From the NCBI RefSeq assembly GCF_030407765.1, contig NZ_JASDCU010000004.1:1-64000 (forward strand): DNA of 64,000 nucleotides, written 5' to 3'. The notes beneath the pieces were generated by a model, which had not been told where the DNA came from, did not search any database, and saw only the letters and a list, made by a program, of their open reading frames with translations. The translations under genes were made by a program, and so were the position numbers. The DNA comes from Microbacterium sp. APC 3901 (GTDB lineage Bacteria; Actinomycetota; Actinomycetes; Actinomycetales; Microbacteriaceae). How positions within the stretch are numbered: the first letter of the stretch is position 1; each line of letters begins with the position of its first letter. Shown one piece after another: positions 7,419 through 15,868 of the stretch.

Positions 7419-8276
7419 TCAGGGGAGCAGCCCGGCGCGGCGCGCCTTGGCCACGGCCGCATGGCGGGTCGACGCGTCGAGCTTCGACATCGCCGTGCCG
7501 AGGTAGGCCTTGACCGTGCCCTCTCGGAGGCCGAGCTGGCCGGCGATCTCCGCATTCGTCGCTCCCAGGGCCGCGCAGGCGAGCACATCGGTCTCCCGAC
7601 GGGAGAGATGAACGGTCGAGATCGGTCCGGTGTTCGCCGGCACGGCATCCTCCGCGAGCATCACGAGACGCTGCTCCACCTGCGCGATCCGCGCGCGCAG
7701 GTCGGCGTCGTCGACGGACGCCCCGATGCTGCGAAGCTCTGCGAAGCTCTCGCGCAGCTCTTCGCGATGGCGCGGCGCGACGGATTCGGATGCCGGTGTC
7801 ACCGCGCGCAGTCGTCGCTCCACCTCGTCGCGAACGCGAAGCTCCTCCGCCACCGACTGCGCGACCTGCATCGCCGGAGCGGTCGTCACGCCTCCGACGG
7901 GTGTCGTGTCCCAGGTGCCGGCATAGAGGACACCTCGAGGGCGACCGCTCACGATGATGGGAAGAGCGAGCAGCGTGCGCAGCCCCTCTCCGAGCACGAA
8001 CACGTCGTAGTCATGGGTGATCTGTTGCGAAGACCCGTAGTCGCTGGTCATCCGGGGGCGCAGCTCCATCATCGCCCGCCCGCCGAGTCCCCGTTCGGGC
8101 CTCACCCGCAGTCCGTCGAGGCTGCGGGTGCGGTTGCCGACGATGCTGGTGACGCTGACGACTCCCTCGTCGACGAGTCCTCCGAAGGTGACGGGGAACC
8201 GGGTGCGCAGAGCGAGCTCGCGCACCGCTCTGGCGACGAGCTCCGTCTCTGATTCCATCTCGGTCGATGTGGTCAC
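7419..8276 (-). CDS. GAF/LuxR-type transcription regulator, RamA-like
   Basis: A 285-residue regulator with an N-terminal GAF-like sensory region (roughly residues 15-150) and a C-terminal LuxR helix-turn-helix, LSRRETDVLACAALGATNAEIAGQLGLREGTVKAYLGTAMSKL (written here only by its ends: LSRRETDVL and GTVKAYLGTAM, about residues 223-270). Domain order and size match RamA of C. glutamicum (about 282 residues), which activates acetate-use and monocarboxylate-transport genes. It is divergent from a DUF485/symporter pair, as expected for such a role. The start is a GTG at 8276 with a weak AGTAGGT upstream; an internal ATG seven codons on is possible. Confidence 0.75.
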   Translation of the reverse strand: MTTSTEMESETELVARAVRELALRTRFPVTFGGLVDEGVVSVTSIVGNRTRSLDGLRVRPERGLGGRAMMELRPRMTSDYGSSQQITHDYDVFVLGEGLRTLLALPIIVSGRPRGVLYAGTWDTTPVGGVTTAPAMQVAQSVAEELRVRDEVERRLRAVTPASESVAPRHREELRESFAELRSIGASVDDADLRARIAQVEQRLVMLAEDAVPANTGPISTVHLSRRETDVLACAALGATNAEIAGQLGLREGTVKAYLGTAMSKLDASTRHAAVAKARRAGLLP

Positions 8277-8289
8277 GACTACCTACTTT

Positions 8290-8296
8290 CGGGGGT
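8290..8296 (+). promoter_or_regulatory. Possible RamA-type site in the regulator/symporter intergenic region
   Basis: CGGGGGT fits the short G-run consensus reported for C. glutamicum RamA. It lies in the 109-base divergent region that also holds two candidate -10 boxes for the plus strand (TAGCGT 8319-8324, TATCAT 8331-8336). G runs are common in this genome, so the site is only suggestive. Confidence 0.25.
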
Positions 8297-8385
8297 GACG
8301 GCGCTGTTCCCCGTTTCGTAGCGTCGACCCTATCATTCGCCTGGGAAACCGGCGCGAGCCGCAGCACATGAGGCAAGGAGGCCCC

Positions 8386-8733
8386 ATGACCGACCATCCG
8401 ACGGCAGATTCGCCGGGAGCGATCGACTACATCGCTGTCGAGCAATCACCACGATTCCGCGAGTTGAAGAAGACGCAGCGATCGTTCATCTTCCCGCTCG
8501 CGGCGTTCTTCCTCATCTGGTATTTCGTCTACGTCCTGCTCGCCGCATTCGCGATCGACTTCATGTCGCAGAAGGTGTGGGGTGATATCACCGTCGGATT
8601 GCTCATGGGTCTCGGGCAGTTCGTGACCACATTCGCGATCACGATGGGCTATGTCGCGTTCGCCAATCGCAGACTCGACCCGATAGCGACCGAGATCCGT
8701 GACGAACTCGAGAAGGCGCAGGCGGAGGCATGA
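8386..8733 (+). CDS. DUF485 membrane protein, partner of the monocarboxylate symporter
   Basis: A 115-residue protein with two transmembrane helices (around FPLAAFFLIWYFVYVLLAAF and FVTTFAITMGYVAFA) and a polar tail. DUF485 proteins are nearly always encoded just before ActP/MctC-type sodium:solute symporters, as yjcH before actP in E. coli, and are thought to support their assembly or function. The ATG at 8386 is chosen because AAGGAGG ends five bases upstream; an earlier in-frame ATG at 8368 lacks a ribosome site. Its stop overlaps the symporter start (ATGA). Confidence 0.9.
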   Translation: MTDHPTADSPGAIDYIAVEQSPRFRELKKTQRSFIFPLAAFFLIWYFVYVLLAAFAIDFMSQKVWGDITVGLLMGLGQFVTTFAITMGYVAFANRRLDPIATEIRDELEKAQAEA

Positions 8734-10367
8734 ACGTCATCCACACTGCGACCCAGGCTGTCGCAGTCGAGAGCAATCCCATTCTCAACATCTCGATCTT
8801 CGGCGCATTCGTCGCGGTGACGCTGTTCATCGTGATCCGCGCGAGCAAGAACAACAAGACGGCGGCCGACTACTATGCCGCCGGGCGCTCGTTCACCGGT
8901 CCGCAGAACGGTTTCGCGATCGCCGGCGACTATCTGTCCGCGGCGTCGTTCCTCGGAATCTGCGGAGCGATCGCGATCAACGGCTACGACGGATTCCTGT
9001 ATTCGATCGGATTCCTCGTCGCCTGGCTCGTCGCGCTGCTTCTCGTCGCCGAGCTCATGCGCAACACCGGCAAGTTCACGATGGCCGACGTGCTGTCCTT
9101 CCGTCTGAAGCAGCGCCCGGTGCGCATGGCGGCCGCGATCACGACGCTGGCCGTGTGCTTCTTCTATCTGCTCGCGCAGATGGCGGGTGCCGGCGGCCTG
9201 GTGTCGCTGCTGCTCGGAATCGACGGCCGGGTCGGGCAGTCGATCGTGATCGCCGTGGTCGGTCTGCTGATGATCGTCTACGTCCTCATCGGCGGTATGA
9301 AGGGCACGACCTGGGTGCAGATCGTCAAGGCGTTCCTGCTCATCGGCGGCGCCATCGCGATGACGATCTGGGTGCTCGCGATCAACGGGTTCAGCCTCAA
9401 CACGCTGCTCGAGGCAGCCGTGGCCAACTCCGACAAGGGCGACGCCATCCTCGGGCCGGGCCTTCAGTACGGCGCGAACCCGTGGGACTTCGTCTCCCTC
9501 GGCATGGCTCTCGTGCTCGGAACCGCGGGACTCCCGCACGTGCTGATGCGCTTCTACACGGTGCCGACGGCCAAGGAGGCCCGTCGTTCGGTGGTGTGGG
9601 CCATCTGGCTCATCGGCGGCTTCTACCTGCTGACGTTGGTGCTCGGGTACGGAGCAGGCGCGCTCGTCGGTGCAGATGTGATCGCGGCAGCACCGGGCGG
9701 ACCGAACTCGGCCGCTCCGCTGCTCGCTCTGTATCTGGGCGGACCGGTGCTGCTCGGCTTCATCTCGGCGGTCGCGTTCGCGACCATCCTCGCCGTGGTC
9801 GCCGGACTCACGATCACGGCGGCCGCCTCGTTCGCACACGACATCTATGCGAACGTGATCCAGAAGGGCAAGAAGGACTCCGCAGGCAACCCGGTCGAGC
9901 CCGACCCTGACGGCGAGGTGCGCGTCGCGCGGCGAACGGTGGTCGTGATCGGCATTCTCGCCATCGTCGGCGGCATCGGCGCGCAGGGGCAGAACATCGC
10001 TTTCCTCGTGGCGCTCGCCTTCGCGGTCGCCGCCTCGGCGAATCTGCCGACGATCCTCTACTCGCTGTTCTGGAGACGATTCAACACGCGGGGGGCCGTC
10101 TGGAGCATGTACGGCGGTCTTGCGGCGGCGATCATCCTCATCGTCCTGTCGCCGGTGTTCTCCGGTTCGCCGACGTCGATGATCCCCGGAATCGACATCG
10201 TCCTGTGGCCGATGAACAATCCGGGCATCGTGTCGATCCCGCTCGGCTTCTTCCTCGGCTGGCTCGGAACCGTCACCAGCCGCACCAAGGAGTCGCCGCT
10301 CCTGGCCGCCGAGATGGAGGTCCGCTCGCTGACCGGGTTCGGAGCGGAGAAGGCTGTGGATCACTGA
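8730..10367 (+). CDS. mctC: Sodium:monocarboxylate symporter (MctC/ActP type)
   Basis: A 545-residue SSS-family transporter with about thirteen hydrophobic helices. It begins with a periplasmic-facing first segment, then FTGPQNGFAIAGDYLSAASFLGI, the region seen in ActP/MctC proteins, and later PHVLMRFYTVPTAKEARRS. These carriers import acetate, propionate or pyruvate with sodium or protons. Translationally coupled to the DUF485 gene by ATGA. The divergent RamA-like regulator fits control by carbon source. A perfect hairpin terminator follows the stop. The substrate is inferred from family and context. Confidence 0.82.
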   Translation: MNVIHTATQAVAVESNPILNISIFGAFVAVTLFIVIRASKNNKTAADYYAAGRSFTGPQNGFAIAGDYLSAASFLGICGAIAINGYDGFLYSIGFLVAWLVALLLVAELMRNTGKFTMADVLSFRLKQRPVRMAAAITTLAVCFFYLLAQMAGAGGLVSLLLGIDGRVGQSIVIAVVGLLMIVYVLIGGMKGTTWVQIVKAFLLIGGAIAMTIWVLAINGFSLNTLLEAAVANSDKGDAILGPGLQYGANPWDFVSLGMALVLGTAGLPHVLMRFYTVPTAKEARRSVVWAIWLIGGFYLLTLVLGYGAGALVGADVIAAAPGGPNSAAPLLALYLGGPVLLGFISAVAFATILAVVAGLTITAAASFAHDIYANVIQKGKKDSAGNPVEPDPDGEVRVARRTVVVIGILAIVGGIGAQGQNIAFLVALAFAVAASANLPTILYSLFWRRFNTRGAVWSMYGGLAAAIILIVLSPVFSGSPTSMIPGIDIVLWPMNNPGIVSIPLGFFLGWLGTVTSRTKESPLLAAEMEVRSLTGFGAEKAVDH

Positions 10368-10383
10368 TCCGGAGGTGATGCGA

Positions 10384-10420
10384 ACGTGGACCCCGACGGC
10401 CTACTCGTCGGGGTCCACGT
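10384..10420. terminator. Bidirectional hairpin terminator
   Basis: A perfect 15-base inverted repeat (10384-10398 with 10406-10420) with a seven-base loop lies between the convergent symporter and alkyltransferase-like genes. It can fold on either strand. No long T run follows, as is common in high-GC actinobacteria. Confidence 0.85.
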
Positions 10421-10429
10421 CGTATGCGG

Positions 10430-10945
10430 TCAGCGGTGCGACTCGAGGTCGAGCAGGAATCTCTTGCGTTCGGGATGCGCGCCGTACTGCCCCGCCGTTC
10501 CGTCCCACCGCACCACGCGGTGGACGGGGACGACGATCGAGAAAGGCGTGAGGCGGCAGGCGGTGCCGACGGCGCGGGCGGCACCGGGGCGACCAGCCAG
10601 CGCCGCGATCTCGCCGTAGCTCATCGTCTCTCCCCACTCGATCGTGCTGATCGTCTGCAGCGCGGTGCGGGCGAACCCGTCGACGAGCCGCCAGTCGAAG
10701 GCCAGATGATCCTGGAAGCGCACGGGAGCACCGTCGAAGTACGCATCGAGGAGCTCGGTGAGCTCGTCGGCTGCTCCCGGGTCGGGCTCGGGGACGGCGC
10801 GAAGCTGGCCCGAGACGCTCTCGAGAACCCAGGGAACCGAGGGATCGTCTGATTCCGAGAGGTCGAATCGGACGAGACCCTCGTCGGAGAACACGGCGAG
10901 GGCGTCTCCGAACGGGGTCGGTGCGAAGTCGTAGCGGAAGGTCAT
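10430..10945 (-). CDS. Alkyltransferase-like protein (Ogt/AGT fold without catalytic Cys)
   Basis: A 171-residue protein with the full two-domain layout of O6-alkylguanine-DNA alkyltransferases: an N-terminal ribonuclease-H-like part and the C-terminal DNA-binding part with TISTIEWGETMSYGEIAA and GAARAVGTACR. The active-site motif PCHRV is PVHRV (residues 140-144): the codon is GTC, so the acceptor Cys is Val141 and two base changes away from TGC. It cannot act as a suicide methyltransferase by the known route. Alkyltransferase-like (ATL) proteins also lack this Cys, bind O6-alkylguanine and hand it to nucleotide excision repair; that role is inferred. ATG at 10945 with GGAGG upstream. Confidence 0.82.
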   Translation of the reverse strand: MTFRYDFAPTPFGDALAVFSDEGLVRFDLSESDDPSVPWVLESVSGQLRAVPEPDPGAADELTELLDAYFDGAPVRFQDHLAFDWRLVDGFARTALQTISTIEWGETMSYGEIAALAGRPGAARAVGTACRLTPFSIVVPVHRVVRWDGTAGQYGAHPERKRFLLDLESHR

Positions 10946-11122
10946 GCCTCCATACTGACCGCACCGATCCGGCACGGGCATCGTCGTGGGCACGAGCGGG
11001 GGAGACCTCGCTGACTCGCGGCCTGGGTGCAGAAGCAGTCCGCATGCACCCGCTGCAGGCCTCTGAAGGGCGGAAATACGGTGAAACCCGCCAGGGATAC
11101 CGGCTGTGCGGCGAGGCACGCT

Positions 11123-11128
11123 TAGTGT
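11123..11128 (+). promoter_or_regulatory. -10 box, leaderless promoter of the DUF4011 gene
   Basis: TAGTGT lies seven bases before the GTG at 11136; no ribosome site precedes that codon. The 190 bases between the divergent alkyltransferase-like gene and this start hold no other feature that I can see. Confidence 0.5.
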
Positions 11129-11135
11129 GTGAGGT

Positions 11136-14100
11136 GTGTGGCGACGTGAAGGCAAGGCTGCGGATGACGCAGCGACCGATGCCGCAGTGACCCTCGGCGA
11201 GTTGCACGAGCCGGTCTCCGGTATCGGCATCGCGCACGCCGCAGAGGCGGAGCGCACCCGTCTGCGTGCGGAGGCCGCCGACCTCGGCGGCTTGTCGCCG
11301 CTCGTCAACTTCCGCGACACGGTCGAGTCCGGCATCGACATCTCGAAGGCTCACCCTGGCAGCCTTCCCCAGTTCATCACGGGCAAATCGACCCTGCTGT
11401 CGAATCTCTATCGCGACGAGGTCGGTCTGCGCACCGCGAGGCTCGCCGCTGAGCGGATCACCGCGAAGAACACCGAGTTGCGCACCGTCCGCGGCATCGA
11501 AGCCGTGCACCTCGCGGTCGGGGTCGCCGGATGGCGCATCGGCGGGGCGGAGTTCTCGGCGCCCGTGCTTCTGCGGCCTCTGGCGATCCGCCGGCACCAC
11601 TCCGACTTCGAGCTCAAGCTGCAGGGCGCGTTCGAAGTGAACCCGGAGCTCGTGCGGATCGCACGCGAGCACTTCGGCATCACGATCGATGCGGCCGCGC
11701 TCGCCGCCCTCGCCTACGACGGCGGGATCTTCAAGCCCCAGCCTGTGATCGACAGCCTGCGGGCCACGACGCGATCGATCGACACGTTCACGGTGCTGCC
11801 GCGGCTCGTGGTCTCGACCTTCGCCGACGTCGGCGGGGCGATGTCCCGCGACGGTGGCAGCCTCGACCATGTCGTGCTCAACGCCCTCGCCGGACACGTG
11901 GGTGACCGCGAGCAGGTCTCCGCTCGCAGACCCGATCCCCACCACACCGGACCGGATGACCGCGCACCGGCATCCGACAATCTGCTGCTCGACGCGGATG
12001 CCGAGCAGGAGGCCCTTCTCGCGAAGATCGCGGCCGGTCACTCGCTGACCGTCGCGACGCTCCCCGGGACCGGCGGCACGCAGACAGTGATCAATGCGCT
12101 CGGTGAACTCGTGCGCGCAGGCAAGCGCGTGCTCGTCGTCTCGGCTCGGCGCTCGACGCTCGACGGTGTGCGGCATCGCCTCTCCGGCATCGGACTCGAC
12201 AGTCTGGCCGTCTCACCCGCGAGTGTGCGCCGCGACCTCGTACGTGCGATCGGCCGGAACGAGAAGGCGACTGCTCCGAAGGTCAGCGACGTCGATGACG
12301 CGCTGGTGCGTCTGCGCGCCGTGCTGCGGGACTACCGGCATGCTCTCACCGCTCCGGTGTCGGGGACGAACTCCTCGGTGCTCGACGCCACGCGACACCT
12401 CACGAGGCTCGCCTCCCTGCCCACTCCGCCGTCGACCACCGCGCGGCTCAGTGCAGAGACCCTCCGCCGTCTCGCCGACGACCGCTCGTCGGCGGCCGCC
12501 GCGCTCGCACAGGCGGCGCGTCTGGGCGAGTTCCGCTTCGGCCCCGACGACTCACCCTGGTACGGCGTGACCTTCTCGAGCACGGAGGCCGCGAAGTCCG
12601 CGCACCAGCTGGCGGCGCGTCTGCACTCCGAGAGCGTGCCCGCTCTGCTCGAGCGGGGCTACGCACTGATCGCCCAGACGCACATGCGTCCGTTCTCGAC
12701 CATCGACGAGCTCGGCGAGTACCTGCGGCTCCTGCAGGGCATCCGTGATTCCCTCGATCGGTTCAGTCCCACGGTGTTCGAACGCCCTCTCGGGGAGCTG
12801 ATCCAGGCGCACGGGTCTCGACGCGATGCGCCGGCGATGTCCGGAGCCAATCGGCGCCGTCTGCGTCGACTCGCGAAGGAGTACGTCCGCCCGGGTGTGC
12901 ACGTCACCGAGATGCACGAGTCGCTGCTGCGCATCCAGGCGCAGCGCACCCAGTGGCAGCGATTCGTGGAAGCCGGTGTCGCGCCCGAGGTCCCGCTCGG
13001 TCTCGCCGACGTCTACGCCTCCTGGCAGCGCGTCACCGCAGAGCTCTCAGAGCTGGATGTCGCACTCGGACGCAGGGAGCCGCTCTCGACGCTCCCCGTC
13101 GCCCGGCTCGTGCGCACTCTCGCCGGCCTCGCCGCGAAATCCGATGTCTTCGACAACCTCGTGGAGCGTGCGCAGCTGCGCGATCGGCTGGCCGAACTCG
13201 GTCTCGAACCGCTGCTCGCGGAGCTGTCCGTTCGCCACGTCGCCGAGTCGCGCGTGGGCGACGAGCTGGAATTCGCGTGGTGGCAGACGCTGCTCGAACG
13301 CGCTCTGCAGGAAGACCGGGCGCTGCTCGGCGCGAACACGGCGGTGGTCGATCGGCTCGAGCGGGACTTCCGTCTCGTCGATGAGGCGCACGCGGCGATG
13401 GCGGGTCCGCTGCTCGCGTGGCAGCTCGCGAACCAGTGGAAGATCGCGATCGTCGACGAGCCGCAGGAATCCCAGAACCTGAGACGAGCGCTGAAGCAGT
13501 CGGCGACGACGACGGCCGAGATCGTGAGCTCGGCGCCCACCCTCGTCGACGTCTTGGCACCGGTCTGGATCTCATCGCCCTACCTCGTGCCGCAGATCCC
13601 CGACTCAGTGGAGTTCGACACGGTCCTCCTCGTCGATGCGGCCGCCATCAACCTGGCAGAAGCCGCCCCGGCGATCCGTCGAGCCCGTCAGGTCGTCGCA
13701 TTCGGCGACCCGGTCACGCAGCTGCCGACCGCGTTCCACGTCGCCGTCGACCCCGGTTCCGAGTGGGAGCACGAGGTTCCGTTCGACTCCGTGTCGGTGT
13801 TCGAGCGGCTCTCCGAGCTGCTTCCGGTGATGACCCTCACACGCAGCTACCGTGCGGGCGGCGAAGACCTCGCCGAACTCATCAACGACGCGTTCTACGG
13901 CGGCGAGATCGTCTCCCTGCCCTGGGCGGGCTCGTACCTGGGACGTGGCAGCCTCACCGTCGACTACGTCGAAGGCGGCACCGGAGCCCCCGACCCCGTG
14001 TCGGGTGCGGTGGAGAGCCCCGAGGCCGAGGTGGCGCGCGTGGTCACGCTGGTCGTCGAGCACGCGGTGCACCGCCCGGACGAGTCTCTGATGGTCGTCA

Positions 14101-14855
14101 CAGCGAGCAGGCGTCACGCCGAGCGCGTGCGCGCCGCGGTCACTTCCGCCTTCGCCGGACGATCGGATGTCGCCGATTTCGTAGGCCGCGACACCGCCGA
14201 GCCCTTCGCGGTGCTCACCCTCGAGGAGTCGGTCGCCGAGAGCCGCGACCGCGTGATCTTCTCGCTCGGCTACGGCCTCACCAAGCACGGCCGGGTTCTC
14301 AGCGACTTCGGTGACCTCTCGACGCCGGACGGCGAGCGGCTGCTCACCGTGGGGATGACCCGTGCACGGCGATCCATGGTGATCGTCTCGTCGATCCGGC
14401 CCTCCTCGTTCGACGACGGTCGCCTCGAGTACGGAGCGGCCACGCTGATGTCGATCCTCGGCGGCCTCGCCACCCGCGCACGCGATGCGCGCCTCGAGGA
14501 CCTCGCCGATCCTCTGACTCTCGCCCTCGCGCGCGAGCTGCGCCGCCTCGGTGCCGCCGTCGACGTCGACTACCGTGGCCTGCTGCCGCTCGTCGCCCAG
14601 CACAACGGCAAGGCTGTCGTGATCGAGTCAGACCCGGAGTCTCGCGGGGAATCGCTGCGCGAGACGCTCCGACTGCGCCCGCACGTGCTGCGGCGCCTCG
14701 GTTGGCACTACGTGCGCGTGCATGCGTTCGACCTCTACAGCGACCCGGTCACCGCGGCCACGCGCATCGCCGGAGTCCTGGGCATCTCGGCATCTGCGGC
14801 TCGTGCCGACAACGACACCCAGCCGATCGATCTCACCGATCCGCAGAATGACTGA
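11136..14855 (+). CDS. DUF4011 / superfamily-1 helicase-like protein with degenerate ATPase motifs
   Basis: A 1239-residue protein. The N-terminal third is a DUF4011 region (LVNFRDTVESGIDISKAHP; later VLLRPLAIRRHHSDFELKL). The rest follows an SF1 helicase plan with recognisable motifs: GDPVTQLPT (motif III area), TLTRSYRAGGEDLAELI (motif IV) and TVGMTRARRSMVIVSS (motif VI). The Walker A is PGTGGTQT where PGTGKSQT is normal, so the Lys is lost, and Walker B is LLVDAAAI where VDEA is normal, so the Glu is lost. ATP hydrolysis is therefore doubtful. The final 90 residues (LALARELRRLGAAVDVDYRG) resemble a restriction-endonuclease-like tail. GTG 11136 is chosen from the TAGTGT box; a later GTG at 11187 is possible. 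Confidence 0.75.
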   Translation: MWRREGKAADDAATDAAVTLGELHEPVSGIGIAHAAEAERTRLRAEAADLGGLSPLVNFRDTVESGIDISKAHPGSLPQFITGKSTLLSNLYRDEVGLRTARLAAERITAKNTELRTVRGIEAVHLAVGVAGWRIGGAEFSAPVLLRPLAIRRHHSDFELKLQGAFEVNPELVRIAREHFGITIDAAALAALAYDGGIFKPQPVIDSLRATTRSIDTFTVLPRLVVSTFADVGGAMSRDGGSLDHVVLNALAGHVGDREQVSARRPDPHHTGPDDRAPASDNLLLDADAEQEALLAKIAAGHSLTVATLPGTGGTQTVINALGELVRAGKRVLVVSARRSTLDGVRHRLSGIGLDSLAVSPASVRRDLVRAIGRNEKATAPKVSDVDDALVRLRAVLRDYRHALTAPVSGTNSSVLDATRHLTRLASLPTPPSTTARLSAETLRRLADDRSSAAAALAQAARLGEFRFGPDDSPWYGVTFSSTEAAKSAHQLAARLHSESVPALLERGYALIAQTHMRPFSTIDELGEYLRLLQGIRDSLDRFSPTVFERPLGELIQAHGSRRDAPAMSGANRRRLRRLAKEYVRPGVHVTEMHESLLRIQAQRTQWQRFVEAGVAPEVPLGLADVYASWQRVTAELSELDVALGRREPLSTLPVARLVRTLAGLAAKSDVFDNLVERAQLRDRLAELGLEPLLAELSVRHVAESRVGDELEFAWWQTLLERALQEDRALLGANTAVVDRLERDFRLVDEAHAAMAGPLLAWQLANQWKIAIVDEPQESQNLRRALKQSATTTAEIVSSAPTLVDVLAPVWISSPYLVPQIPDSVEFDTVLLVDAAAINLAEAAPAIRRARQVVAFGDPVTQLPTAFHVAVDPGSEWEHEVPFDSVSVFERLSELLPVMTLTRSYRAGGEDLAELINDAFYGGEIVSLPWAGSYLGRGSLTVDYVEGGTGAPDPVSGAVESPEAEVARVVTLVVEHAVHRPDESLMVVTASRRHAERVRAAVTSAFAGRSDVADFVGRDTAEPFAVLTLEESVAESRDRVIFSLGYGLTKHGRVLSDFGDLSTPDGERLLTVGMTRARRSMVIVSSIRPSSFDDGRLEYGAATLMSILGGLATRARDARLEDLADPLTLALARELRRLGAAVDVDYRGLLPLVAQHNGKAVVIESDPESRGESLRETLRLRPHVLRRLGWHYVRVHAFDLYSDPVTAATRIAGVLGISASAARADNDTQPIDLTDPQND

Positions 14856-15042
14856 CGAACGCGGCTCTGACGCACCCCGGCAGAAGGTCGTCCGCGTCGC
14901 CGGATCGAGGCGCGCCCGGCTGACGCCGGTGCCCGGCACCGACACGGACCCGGAGAAGGTCGCGAAGGAGCCGAAGGCCGTGAAGGGACCCAAGGGCCCG
15001 AATGACGATCGACTGATGCAGGACGTGCCCCCGCACTACTGA
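14848..15042 (+). CDS. Small basic hypothetical protein coupled to the helicase-like gene
   Basis: A 64-residue protein rich in Lys, Arg, Pro and Asp (RQKVVRVAGSRRARLTPVPGTDTDPEK...), with no membrane segment and no recognised domain. Its ATG at 14848 overlaps the last eight bases of the helicase-like gene, so translation is probably coupled. The C-terminus, NDDRLMQDVPPHY, is acidic to neutral and may be a conserved tail in related species. I do not recognise a function. A strong hairpin terminator follows, so these two genes form a unit. Confidence 0.7.
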   Translation: MTDERGSDAPRQKVVRVAGSRRARLTPVPGTDTDPEKVAKEPKAVKGPKGPNDDRLMQDVPPHY

Positions 15043-15073
15043 ACGCACGCCCTCGAGCCGTCTGCGGGGGATG

Positions 15074-15114
15074 CGACGAAGCGCACGGCCCGATCAGGAC
15101 CGTGCGCTTCGTCG
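15074..15114. terminator. Bidirectional hairpin terminator
   Basis: A perfect 15-base inverted repeat (15074-15088 with 15100-15114) and an 11-base loop lie between the small plus-strand gene and convergent mscL. It can serve both strands. Confidence 0.85.
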
Positions 15115-15129
15115 TAGGGCGGCTGGGCG

Positions 15130-15555
15130 TCAGTCGCGCGTGCTGTTCCGGGCGAGCAGGTCGCGGATCTCGACGAGCAGCTCGGCCTCGGTGGCGGCGG
15201 CCGGCTCCTCCTCCGGCTGCTCGGCAGGGGTGCCCTTGCGAGCCTCGACGTGGGCCTTGAACGTGTTCATCGGCAGGACGAAGACGAAGTACACGACCAG
15301 CGCGACCGAGAGGAAGCTGATGACCGCCGAGATCAGGTCGCCGATCGGGAACGTGACCGTGTCGCCGTAGATGCTCTGCAGCTGCGGTCCGAAGTTGCCG
15401 GTCGCGTCAGCCTTGAAGAACAGGGAGACGAGCGGGGTGATGATGCTGTTGACCACGGCGGTGACGATCGCCGTGAACGCGGTGCCGATGACGACCGCGA
15501 CCGCCAGGTCGATCACGTTGCCGCGGAGGATGAAGTCCTTGAAGCCTTTGAGCAT
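15130..15555 (-). CDS. mscL: Large-conductance mechanosensitive channel MscL
   Basis: A 141-residue channel subunit that opens under membrane tension to release solutes on osmotic downshock. The N-terminal amphipathic helix and first transmembrane segment, MLKGFKDFILRGNVIDLAVAVVIG, are canonical; the second helix is SAVISFLSVALVVYFVFVL, followed by a cytoplasmic Glu-rich bundle (AEQPEEEPAAATEAELLVEIRDLL). The ATG at 15555 has GGAGG eight bases upstream. It lies 25 bases after fmdB in a minus-strand run with the cyclo-ligase gene. Confidence 0.97.
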   Translation of the reverse strand: MLKGFKDFILRGNVIDLAVAVVIGTAFTAIVTAVVNSIITPLVSLFFKADATGNFGPQLQSIYGDTVTFPIGDLISAVISFLSVALVVYFVFVLPMNTFKAHVEARKGTPAEQPEEEPAAATEAELLVEIRDLLARNSTRD

Positions 15556-15580
15556 GAATGCCTCCGAAGAGTCGATGGTG

Positions 15581-15853
15581 TCAGGAAGAAGTGCTGGTCG
15601 ACGCAGGTGCCGGAGTGGTGCTCTTGGCCGGCTCCGATTTCGATGATGCCGGGGCGGAGGCGGAAGCGCCGGAGCCCGCGCGCGAGTCGGTGCGATAGAA
15701 GCCCGATCCGTTGAACGTCACGCCGATCGATCCGTACTGCTTGCGCAGCTCTCCGCCGCACTCGGGGCAGACGGTGAGGGCGTCGTCCGAGAAGCTCTGC
15801 ACGGCGTCGAAGGCGTGGCCGCACGAACGGCAGGCATAGGCATAGGTGGGCAT
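15581..15853 (-). CDS. FmdB-family zinc-ribbon protein
   Basis: A 90-residue small protein. The N-terminus is a zinc ribbon with two CxxC knuckles, CRSCGH (residues 8-13) and CPECGG (29-34), followed by the family's GVTFNGSGFYRTDSR. The C-terminal third is low-complexity Ser/Ala/Pro/Thr. FmdB proteins are suspected regulators but their role is unsettled. The gene lies 15 bases after the cyclo-ligase gene and 25 bases before mscL, an order known in other actinobacteria. Confidence 0.93.
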   Translation of the reverse strand: MPTYAYACRSCGHAFDAVQSFSDDALTVCPECGGELRKQYGSIGVTFNGSGFYRTDSRAGSGASASAPASSKSEPAKSTTPAPASTSTSS

Positions 15854-15868
15854 TGCGATCCTCGCGGG

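Noticed and set aside
8649..10364. Long minus-strand open frame antisense to the symporter
   Set aside because: Composition is His/Arg/Asp-rich without a fold, and the symporter on the other strand has complete family motifs and a coupled start.
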